From the NCBI GenBank assembly GCA_002449145.1, contig DKCG01000005.1:20273-73631 (forward strand): a stretch of DNA of 53,359 bases. Reading direction: 5' to 3'. Under the pieces are notes generated by a model. It saw only the letters and a list, made by a program, of their open reading frames with translations, was not told where the DNA came from and did not search any database. Of the stretch, positions 46,321 to 53,359 are shown one piece after another. The stretch comes from Christensenella sp. UBA6880 (lineage in GTDB: Bacteria > Bacillota > Clostridia > Christensenellales > CAG-917). Position numbers and translations under genes: made by a program. Position 1 is the stretch's first letter, and each line of letters begins with the position of its first letter.

Positions 46321-48258
46321 TTATGCGCCTATCGCGTCGGGAACGTCGGGCGCAACGTCTTCCCCTTCATCGGGCTTGCCTACGCCTATGCCGTTTTCTT
46401 CCGCCGCCTGCGCTCGCAAAATGCGATTGCGGGAATCCTCGGTGCGTTTGCGAGTCTTTTCGCCCATATCGCGGCATACGCCTGCGGCAACGATAAGAAC
46501 CGAGCCGATTGCGCCGAAAATCGTCAGCCATTTGCACAGACCCGCAACATTGATGACCGCCATAAGCAAGTTGTCGCTGTCAACCCACGTTGCCTGCATA
46601 TAGCCGAGCATGCCGTAAGGCGCGTTCATCGGGAAGAGGTTGATTGCAATCAAGCCGTCGTCGTCGATGCACAAGCCGACGCTGAGTTGCGCGCCGCCCG
46701 CAGCCGCCTTGACGACTTCGACGAGGTCTTCTTGCATAAGTCCGCCGACAGAGTCGATGAGCGTCGGGAATTGATCGAGAACGTTTTGCACAAGACCGTA
46801 GATTTGGCTGCCGAGCATATTTGCAACGTCGAGCGTTGTCAATGCCATCGGATCGCCGAGCATATCGAGAACGAGCCACGAAAGCGGACGTTTGGTCACG
46901 CCGTTTTCGTACATTTGCCAACCGTCTTTGTTGAAGCCGTACTTGACCTGTTTTTCGTTGCCGTTTTGATCGACGATTGTACCCGTGTACTCGAACTTGC
47001 CGCCGTTTGCCTTAAATTCCTCGACGAGTTGCGGATCGTAGAGTTGATAGAGGCAGTTGCCGTCTTCCGTGTAGGTGAGACCGCCCGCTCCGTTATAAGA
47101 ACTTTGCGTATAAGTCCAACCTTGATTGAGAATAAGGCGAAGCACGACGGGCACCGTCATACGGCCGCTCATCTGTGCGTACAAAAGAAGCGGATCGTCA
47201 AACGTGAGATAGCCGTCTTGATTGAAACTGTCGTAATTTTGTTGAAACAACGTTTTCAATCTCACATTCTTGAAGCCTTCTTTCAACATACCCTCATAAT
47301 CGTAATACGTGTAAATATATTCGAGAATCGAAAGCGCGATTGCACGTCTTGCGACACTGTTGTTGAAGCAGAAATCGTAGTCGTTGAGGACGTATTGATT
47401 GTAGATGAACTGATAGAGTTCATACTTTCTCTCGTTGGATTTGAGAGCGTCCACTTCCGCTTGAATTAAACCGACGTTCTTTTCGCCGTAGATTCCTTTG
47501 TCTTTGTTATTCTTGCCGTACTGACTGTCGTAGTACTTCATTCTTTGTTGAATGAATGCGTTTTTATAGTTGGTGATGACGCCGTTGTTTTCGTTGTGCG
47601 CAACGAGGGTCTTGTACGAGAAGTCGCCGTTTTCGGCAATCTTGCCGTCGGCGTCGTAGTTGTTGAGGTTGCCGTTGAGAAGGTTGTACATAATGAAATC
47701 GCGTTCGAGTGCGGCATTATGTTCGGCTTGTTTTTCGCCGTTGTAGTACACATCCTCGATGTAGAGCGTGCTTTGCGTCGCTTTTGCGATGATATCGGGC
47801 ACCACATATGTCAGAACAAGGCTGAACCCCGTTGACAAACATACGAATGCGATAAGCACTTTGACGGTTTTTGTGCGAATGCTGCTCTTGGACGTCTTTC
47901 TGTTGACGACAAGTGCGACCGTCATAAACACGAGTCCGAGTACGCCTGCCAAAATCACGCCGACGAACGGCCAGAACGTGTAGTACGGCATAAGGTTGTA
48001 GCACTTGACGGCAAGCACTATCGGCACGATGACTATGGGCAAATATGCAAGAACATGAAGCAATATTGCCGCGACCGTGTAGAGGACGGATGTCTTGCTT
48101 TGGTCTTTCTTTGTGCGTTTGCTCACGGGGAAAGCGGGAATTACGTTGCCGTTTTGATCGCGATTGAGCATATCCGCGTCCAATGCGAGTTGCTCGGCGA
48201 GTTGTTCGTTTTGAACGTCTTGATTCATTTCTTCTTGATTCATAACTTGATCGCTCAT
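46321..48258 (-). CDS. Large multi-pass membrane protein, second gene of operon
   Basis: A 645-aa protein of no family I can name. The Gln/Asn/Glu-rich cytosolic N-terminus (about 50 residues) is followed by three membrane helices (about 57-85, 93-118, 135-157), a large outer domain (about 160-570, with YNGEKQAEHNAALERDFIMYN and LGDPMALTTLDVANMLG), one last helix (about 580-602, GLCKWLTIFGAIGSVLIVAAG) and a basic-then-acidic tail. The layout mirrors that of the upstream gene product. Its start lies two nt after the upstream stop codon, so the pair is coupled and probably forms one complex. GGAGG precedes the start within the upstream gene's end. Confidence 0.83.
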   Translation of the reverse strand: MSDQVMNQEEMNQDVQNEQLAEQLALDADMLNRDQNGNVIPAFPVSKRTKKDQSKTSVLYTVAAILLHVLAYLPIVIVPIVLAVKCYNLMPYYTFWPFVGVILAGVLGLVFMTVALVVNRKTSKSSIRTKTVKVLIAFVCLSTGFSLVLTYVVPDIIAKATQSTLYIEDVYYNGEKQAEHNAALERDFIMYNLLNGNLNNYDADGKIAENGDFSYKTLVAHNENNGVITNYKNAFIQQRMKYYDSQYGKNNKDKGIYGEKNVGLIQAEVDALKSNERKYELYQFIYNQYVLNDYDFCFNNSVARRAIALSILEYIYTYYDYEGMLKEGFKNVRLKTLFQQNYDSFNQDGYLTFDDPLLLYAQMSGRMTVPVVLRLILNQGWTYTQSSYNGAGGLTYTEDGNCLYQLYDPQLVEEFKANGGKFEYTGTIVDQNGNEKQVKYGFNKDGWQMYENGVTKRPLSWLVLDMLGDPMALTTLDVANMLGSQIYGLVQNVLDQFPTLIDSVGGLMQEDLVEVVKAAAGGAQLSVGLCIDDDGLIAINLFPMNAPYGMLGYMQATWVDSDNLLMAVINVAGLCKWLTIFGAIGSVLIVAAGVCRDMGEKTRKRTEDSRNRILRAQAAEENGIGVGKPDEGEDVAPDVPDAIGA

Positions 48259-48260
48259 AA

Positions 48261-51086
48261 TTACAACGCCTCCTTGTCAGAATTTTCGTCCGAGGGGATT
48301 TTTATATCCCCCTCTGTCCCTTGTTCGGGCGTTTGGTCTTGAACGACCTCGTCTTGTTCGCCTTGCGCGTCGTTTTGTTCGTCGAGTTGTTGTGTTTTGG
48401 CTTTGACTTTTTTGAATATCTTGGCTTTTTTGTCTTTCTTCTTGCCGAAGTTTTCGTCCGCAGGGATTTGCCCCTCTACCTCTTGTTCGGGCATTTGGTC
48501 TTGTTCGGGCTTTTGGTCTTGTTCGGGCTTTTGGTCTTGAACGCCCCCGTCTTGCGCACTCATATCCTCGTTTTGCACTTTGTCTTGTGCTTCGGATTGC
48601 TGCTTTTTCTCCTTTTTTGCTTTTTTGGTTTTTTCGCCTTTCTTCTTGTCTTTGACAACCGCAGTGCCGTTTGCGTATTCGAATTCCTTCTCTTGCGCAA
48701 CGAAACTAAGGAAGTAGAACAATACGACGAATCCGCAGAAGAAGAACAACATATCGCGTACGCCGTAGAGCGGATAGAACGTGGGTTTGTAACTCAAATC
48801 CGCTTTGAGTTGTCTAACCGCCGTCAAATCGGTAAGTCCGAGCGAGGACGGATATGTGCCCGTGCCGAGCGTGTCGCCGATAAGCGTCGAACCGATCATC
48901 GAGCCGTATGCGGTCGCTTCGTAGTTTGCTCTCTCGTATTTTTGATACGCAAGAGCCATTGCCATATCTTTTTCATTTGCAACCCAAGTGTAGAATTCCC
49001 ACACGGGTTTGATTGCGGGCGATTGATAGTAATACAAGCCTTCGAGGATTTCCGTCAATATAGAGGAAACGTCGATTGCAAAGTTGTAATCCTCGTCGAG
49101 AAGCGGAATTTGAATACCGCCGATTTCTAGACCGTAACGAACGCCGTCGTCGGTGTTGAAGGTCTTGATGAGGTTGAGAAGTCCGTTAAGCGTGTCGACA
49201 ACGCCGCCGCCGATAATTTCGGAAAGATTTACGTTGAGTTTGCTCATCAATCCGTTGAGAGCGGTGTTGAGGAAAGTGCTGAGGTGATCGAGGTCGAAGT
49301 CGTATTCGATATTGCCGTCCTCGCCCACTTGTACGAACGCGTCGCTGAAGTTGATGTCGACGAGTACGTCGCCGCCGTCCTCGACTTTGTCCGAGTTAAG
49401 ACCCATAACGTAGTTGCCGTCCTTATCTTTCGTGCCGTCGTCTTTGACGAGCGCGACGTAGAGATAATCTCTCGTTTCACCCGGATTGAATACGTCGGGT
49501 GCGCCTGCATACGCGACGACCAAGAACAAATCGTTCACGACGACGGTGCTGTCAACGCCCAAAAGCGGTTTAAGCCATTCCATAACCGTCGCCATAGTCG
49601 CGTCGTCCATATGGAAGTCTTTTTTGAAACTCATACCCTCTTGCAAATCTTCGAGGATAGGCGAAAGGATTGCGCCGATGTTGAATTTGCCGAGAACGTC
49701 GTCAAGACCCGTGCTACCGTCGTTCGATTTGAGCAAAAAGTCGAAAAGATGGTTGTTGCCGAGCAATGCGCCCACTTTTGCAATCAAATAGTCAAGTCCG
49801 TTGTGAGTGAGAGAAAAGTTCTCCGCAAACTCGATCTCTTGACCGTAAAGCGTTTGCAACCATTCGGGGCATTTTTCGCCCGTGGTTGGATCTTCGAGCA
49901 AGCCTTTGTAATATCTGTCTCTTGCTTTGACCGCCTTGGTGTACATAGACTCGAATTTGGAATCGTATTTGTTTGCGGTGATTTCCTTTTGCGCCGAATA
50001 ATAATCTTCTAGAATATTAAGCACGTTGTCGAGGCTGAAAACCCAACCGTCCGAAAGCATACCGTTGGAATTGTAAATGCCCTTGCCGTATACGCCGTCC
50101 ATAGTGTTGGTTTGAGAAGAATCGTTTTCGTATTCGGTGCCGAGGGGCATCAAATCCTTGCAGTACCAAACGTAAATTTCCTCGCCTGCTTTGGTGGTTT
50201 TCTTTTGATACCAGTAGTGCGAATAGGTCTTGCCGTTGATGACGAGTTGTCCGTTTGCGTTCGGTTTGAGTCTGACGATTTGCGTATATTCGGGGCTTTG
50301 TCTGTAATCGTATGAATTTTCGCTGTCGGGACTCACGCGATAAGTGCCGTTGAGAATCTTTTCGAGGTCGCCATCGCCCTTGATGTTGTTGTTTTCGTCA
50401 ACGTCGAGTCTGTAAAGGTTGTCGCCGCCTTTGACGAAACTGATGTCAACGCCTTGATTGCCCTCATCGTCGATGATGGAATAGTACGTCACGGGTTTGT
50501 TGGAAATGTTGCCCGAAACGCCGCTCTTGTTTATGCCTTCCATTTCGACATTGTAGACGATTTTCATCAAATCCGTCTGCTTTATGAGGTTGAGCGTGTC
50601 GTTCTTCTTCACCGCATTCGACGACAACGTGCGATAGTAGGAAAGTTGGGTCTTATAATCGTTGACCACAACGCCCGTCCCTTCATACTGCGTTTGAAGG
50701 TCGGTGACTTTCGCTTCGAGCACCGCGTCGATAACGACGCCCGTGATAAGCATTGCCGCCATACAAACCGCAATGACCGAAAACATCCGCACGCGCGAAT
50801 TCTTAACCGTCTTGCTCAAAACGATATGCACGATCGAAACAAACGCCCAGACCGCAAAACCGACCCATACGCCGTAAAGCGCAGGTGCGGTGATATACGA
50901 CTCTGCTTGCATGAAAAAGCCCAACGTCGTCGTGAAAGTGGTTTCACCCATAAACGGGTCGTGACCGATGAATCTGACTGCGGTGAAGCACACTGCAATC
51001 AGGAACAATGGAAGACCAAGCATATAGAACACGACTTTGAGCGTGCGGTACAACTTGACCTTTTTGTACTGTTGAGTTTTGCTCAT
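48261..51086 (-). CDS. Giant membrane protein, first gene of operon
   Basis: A 941-aa protein, family unknown. Three N-terminal membrane helices (about residues 17-40, 62-88, 98-122) precede an outer domain of about 660 residues, a single helix near 785-808 (MLFFFCGFVVLFYFLSFVA) and a 130-residue cytosolic tail rich in Lys, Gln and Glu. The tail holds short tandem repeats with the unit QDQKPE three times and one more PEQ unit near the end. The outer part contains VDINFSDAFVQVGEDGNIEYD and LSEIIGGGVVDTLNGLLNL, similar in style to the strand-rich parts of the lipoprotein at 43680. GAGGAG precedes the ATG. It may be an envelope assembly or lipid-handling machine; that is inference from layout only. 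Confidence 0.82.
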   Translation of the reverse strand: MSKTQQYKKVKLYRTLKVVFYMLGLPLFLIAVCFTAVRFIGHDPFMGETTFTTTLGFFMQAESYITAPALYGVWVGFAVWAFVSIVHIVLSKTVKNSRVRMFSVIAVCMAAMLITGVVIDAVLEAKVTDLQTQYEGTGVVVNDYKTQLSYYRTLSSNAVKKNDTLNLIKQTDLMKIVYNVEMEGINKSGVSGNISNKPVTYYSIIDDEGNQGVDISFVKGGDNLYRLDVDENNNIKGDGDLEKILNGTYRVSPDSENSYDYRQSPEYTQIVRLKPNANGQLVINGKTYSHYWYQKKTTKAGEEIYVWYCKDLMPLGTEYENDSSQTNTMDGVYGKGIYNSNGMLSDGWVFSLDNVLNILEDYYSAQKEITANKYDSKFESMYTKAVKARDRYYKGLLEDPTTGEKCPEWLQTLYGQEIEFAENFSLTHNGLDYLIAKVGALLGNNHLFDFLLKSNDGSTGLDDVLGKFNIGAILSPILEDLQEGMSFKKDFHMDDATMATVMEWLKPLLGVDSTVVVNDLFLVVAYAGAPDVFNPGETRDYLYVALVKDDGTKDKDGNYVMGLNSDKVEDGGDVLVDINFSDAFVQVGEDGNIEYDFDLDHLSTFLNTALNGLMSKLNVNLSEIIGGGVVDTLNGLLNLIKTFNTDDGVRYGLEIGGIQIPLLDEDYNFAIDVSSILTEILEGLYYYQSPAIKPVWEFYTWVANEKDMAMALAYQKYERANYEATAYGSMIGSTLIGDTLGTGTYPSSLGLTDLTAVRQLKADLSYKPTFYPLYGVRDMLFFFCGFVVLFYFLSFVAQEKEFEYANGTAVVKDKKKGEKTKKAKKEKKQQSEAQDKVQNEDMSAQDGGVQDQKPEQDQKPEQDQMPEQEVEGQIPADENFGKKKDKKAKIFKKVKAKTQQLDEQNDAQGEQDEVVQDQTPEQGTEGDIKIPSDENSDKEAL

Positions 51087-51159
51087 AACTTTCTCCTCAT
51101 TGATTTGGGATTGCCCTCGTATGTATGCGCGAGCGCACCCGAATATGATTTACTTCACT

Positions 51160-51188
51160 ATCATAGCATATCCCGAAACATATTTCAA
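51160..51188 (-). promoter_or_regulatory. Promoter of the two-gene membrane protein operon
   Basis: Minus strand: TTGAAA (51183-51188), 17-nt spacer, TATGAT (51160-51165). The leader is about 65 nt. Between 51189 and 51594 I see no credible gene; a palindrome TGCGAT/TCT/ATCGCA lies at 51406-51420. Confidence 0.75.
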
Positions 51189-51594
51189 TACGATTTTCAA
51201 GAAAATTTGTCCGCCCTATATCTTGCGTGACCTTTGTACGCTCGTTCACAATATGCCCGCTTTTTGCGGCTTTTTTGCAGATCTTCGCACTTTTTTTCGT
51301 TTCTTTTAGAGTGCTTTTTGCAGGTTTTTCGCAAGTTTTTCTCAGATTTTCGTTTGCCTTTCGCAGGCTTTTCGCATCGCTTTCAAAGAGCATATTTGTA
51401 TTATATGCGATTCTATCGCAACGGATACGACCTATGCTCCCGATTTTCATTTCGTTCTCGCAGAACGCGTTTTTCTTATATTAATTATTCGCAAGCCGCC
51501 GCAAAATACCCGACAATTTCGCCGTTTTGTGGGTATATTTATCGTTTCGACAAATTAATCTTTGAACTCGCTCGCGCGGATTTTTATTTCGGGG

Positions 51595-51623
51595 TTGATT
51601 TTGCTTTTTCGAGAGTATATTAT
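51595..51623 (+). promoter_or_regulatory. Promoter of gdhA
   Basis: TTGATT (51595-51600), 17-nt spacer, TATTAT (51618-51623). The leader is about 35 nt, with AGGAGG before the ATG. Confidence 0.72.
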
Positions 51624-51665
51624 TTAATCATAAAATCGGCAAACCGTCGATGTTAGGAGGAAAAT

Positions 51666-53012
51666 ATGTCATACATCAGCGAAGTCATAGAGCAGACTGA
51701 ATCGAAAAATCCCAATCAGCCCCAATTTATGCAAACCGTCAAGGAAGTCCTCACGTCTTTGACCCCCGCTATCGAACAAAACGAACAGTTGATGCGCAAA
51801 AACGTCATTCTCGAACGCCTCGTAGAACCCGACAGACAAATTATGTTCCGCGTTCCTTGGATGGACGACAACGGCAATTATCACGTCAATCGCGGTTTCC
51901 GCGTTCAATTCAACAACGCAATCGGACCGTACAAGGGCGGTTTGAGATTCCAAAAGGACGTCAACCTCGACGCTATGAAGTTCCTCGGCTTCGAACAAAC
52001 CTTCAAAAACTCTCTCACTTCCCTTCCTATGGGCGGCGCAAAGGGCGGCGCGGACTTCGATCCCACCGGCAAGAGCGATTCCGAAATTATGCGTTTCTGC
52101 CAATCCTTTATGAACGAACTTTATCGTCATATCGGTCCGAATATGGACGTTCCCGCAGGCGATATGGGCGTCGGCGGTCGCGAAATCGGCTATCTGTTCG
52201 GTCAACATAAGAAAATCGTCGGCGCTTACGAAAACGGCGTTCTCACCGGCAAAGGCCTCAGTTACGGCGGCTCTCTCATCCGTCCCGAAGCAACCGGTTT
52301 CGGCGCAACCTACTTCCTTGAAGAAGTGTTCAAACATCAAGGCGAACACCTCGCGGGCAAAACCTTCTGCCTCAGCGGTTTCGGCAACGTCGCGTGGGGC
52401 GCGGCAAAGAAAATCGACGAACTCGGCGGCAAGGTCGTCACCCTTTCCGGTCCCGACGGATACGTTTACGATCCCGACGGCGTAACGGGCGAAAAGATCG
52501 ACTATTTGCTCGAAATGCGCGCTTCCAACCGCAACAGAGTTCAAGACTATTCCGACAAATACGGCTGCGAATTCGTCGCGGGCAAGAAGCCTTGGGGCAA
52601 CGTCAAAGCAGACGTCTATATGCCCTGCGCAAGACAAAACGAAGTTCTTTTGGACGACGCAATCGCAATGGTTAAACTCGGCGTACCCGTCCTCAACGAA
52701 GTTTCCAATATGCCCACCACGAACGAGGCAATCGCATACTTGCAAGAACACGGCGTTCTCGTCACCCCGTCCAAAGCGGTCAACGCAGGCGGCGTTGCGA
52801 CGAGCGGACTCGAAATGTCGCAAAACAGCGAACGTCTTGCTTGGACGAAAGAAGAAGTGGACGCAAAACTCAAACAAATTATGAAAGGCATCCACACTCA
52901 AATCTGCGACGCACTCGACACATACGGTCTCGATTACAACCTCGTCAAAGGCGCAAACCTTGCGGGATTTAAGAAGGTAGCCGACGCTATGATAGCGCAA
53001 GGCATAAACTGA
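51666..53012 (+). CDS. gdhA: Glutamate dehydrogenase (probably NADP-dependent)
   Basis: A 448-aa cytosolic enzyme interconverting 2-oxoglutarate plus ammonium and glutamate. The substrate-binding block is GPYKGGLRFQKDVN, with catalytic Lys in PMGGAKGGADFDPTGK; PAGDMGVGGREIGYLFGQ and the dinucleotide fold CLSGFGNVAWGAAKKIDELG follow. Length and start IEQTESKNPNQPQFMQTVKEV match the hexameric 445-450 aa class that usually prefers NADP(H) and works in assimilation; coenzyme choice is inferred from class. AGGAGG five to six nt upstream. It is monocistronic, with its own promoter and terminator. Confidence 0.97.
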   Translation: MSYISEVIEQTESKNPNQPQFMQTVKEVLTSLTPAIEQNEQLMRKNVILERLVEPDRQIMFRVPWMDDNGNYHVNRGFRVQFNNAIGPYKGGLRFQKDVNLDAMKFLGFEQTFKNSLTSLPMGGAKGGADFDPTGKSDSEIMRFCQSFMNELYRHIGPNMDVPAGDMGVGGREIGYLFGQHKKIVGAYENGVLTGKGLSYGGSLIRPEATGFGATYFLEEVFKHQGEHLAGKTFCLSGFGNVAWGAAKKIDELGGKVVTLSGPDGYVYDPDGVTGEKIDYLLEMRASNRNRVQDYSDKYGCEFVAGKKPWGNVKADVYMPCARQNEVLLDDAIAMVKLGVPVLNEVSNMPTTNEAIAYLQEHGVLVTPSKAVNAGGVATSGLEMSQNSERLAWTKEEVDAKLKQIMKGIHTQICDALDTYGLDYNLVKGANLAGFKKVADAMIAQGIN

Positions 53013-53031
53013 AAATCGTCGCGATTTTATG

Positions 53032-53060
53032 AAAGGCACTCACTTCGAGTGCCTTTCTTT
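53032..53060 (+). terminator. Terminator of gdhA
   Basis: AAAGGCACTC/ACTTC/GAGTGCCTTT, then CTTTTATT, 20 nt past the stop codon. Confidence 0.9.
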
Positions 53061-53332
53061 TATTCGCTTGATTTTCAGTTTTCTAACCGCGCAACCCCTC
53101 TTCGCTCTCAAAATAAGACGGGCAAATACTCAAACCGCAATTCCGCGCGAGTGCTTGCTTGGTGCGAGCCTACGGCTCGTTTTTCTGTGCGCTTTCTTGT
53201 TATTCATCTATTTTACAGCCTTTTAGGATACGACACTTATTCGCAGACGTAACAAAAACCGCCGTCCGCGAACTTGCAGAGCGGACTTTAACGCACACTC
53301 ATTCAAATTGTACTTATACAACAACACTGCCC
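53061..53332. other. Intergenic stretch without a supported gene
   Basis: Only a short terminator-like hairpin, CGAGCC/TAC/GGCTCG with TTTTT (53165-53184), stands out. Two overlapping ORFs on the plus strand lack ribosome sites and have no protein-like composition. Confidence 0.6.
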
Positions 53333-53359
53333 TTTCGTAGACGGAACACGAGCCGCAAG
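53333..53359 (+). repeat. Fragment of the R1-type repeat at the window end
   Basis: The last 27 nt match the reverse complement of 131-157 with two mismatches; the final 17 nt are identical. The window therefore starts and stops inside the same repeat family. Confidence 0.8.

Noticed and set aside
51097..51450. Lys-rich minus-strand ORF of 117 aa upstream of the giant membrane protein gene
   Set aside because: Low-complexity Lys/Ala sequence, no ribosome site, and it overlaps the promoter and leader of the operon.

Overview
The window looks like chromosomal DNA of a strictly anaerobic, low-to-mid GC Bacillota, class Clostridia, probably from an uncultured gut-type lineage. The evidence is a one-chain pyruvate:ferredoxin oxidoreductase, a glycyl-radical (class III) ribonucleotide reductase, formate-tetrahydrofolate ligase, type III glutamine synthetase, a split transketolase, a SipL-like DUF3794 protein beside Veg, many consensus sigma-A promoters, Shine-Dalgarno sites and Rho-independent hairpins. 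The lineage below class level is inference. No rRNA, tRNA, CRISPR array, transposase or phage gene was recognised.

Layout. 1-4.0 kb: dispersed repeat, then nifJ. 4.0-6.7 kb: a small-protein/XRE regulator cassette and an ABC-2 exporter pair. 6.8-12.5 kb: envelope block with an InlB/GLUG-type lipoprotein, an ECF sigma/anti-sigma operon and a divergent RsgI-like lipoprotein, with a 23-bp tandem repeat between them. 12.5-18.7 kb: XRE regulator facing a PH-SHOCT membrane protein, SipL-like protein and Veg, then a large lipoprotein facing another XRE regulator. 18.8-23.3 kb: NrdR boxes, nrdD fused to a redoxin domain, a thioredoxin reductase-like protein without the NADPH motifs, and a YjjG-type nucleotidase. 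23.4-25.3 kb: island of XRE regulators, the second copy of the small-protein cassette and a Phd-Doc toxin-antitoxin pair. 25.4-36.5 kb: housekeeping metabolism (purB-purA, glnN, split transketolase, dapB, nitroreductase, fhs). 36.7-40.1 kb: small Cys-tailed membrane protein, HAD phosphatase, two-component system. 40.1-40.7 kb: a repeat cluster. 40.7-51.1 kb: PfoR-like membrane protein, M28-like membrane protein, a large lipoprotein and an operon of two very large membrane proteins. 51.7-53.0 kb: gdhA, then repeat sequence at the window end.

How it fits together. PFOR reduces ferredoxin. The redoxin-fused NrdD and the adjacent reductase lacking NADPH motifs suggest deoxynucleotide synthesis draws on ferredoxin rather than NADPH or formate. 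GdhA and GlnN assimilate ammonium, PurA/PurB make AMP, and Fhs feeds one-carbon units to purines.

The most unusual signals are four. (1) Two copies of a cassette made of a 52-54 aa protein, an inverted-repeat operator inside its promoter, and a divergent XRE regulator. The same layout recurs with a PH-SHOCT protein and a lipoprotein. (2) The redoxin-fused NrdD with its atypical reductase. (3) Intergenic clusters of perfect hairpins with 3-nt loops joined by ATATCA/ATTTCA linkers, plus a dispersed repeat whose hairpin stem covaries. (4) A sigma/anti-sigma module facing an RsgI-like lipoprotein across a 23-bp tandem repeat.
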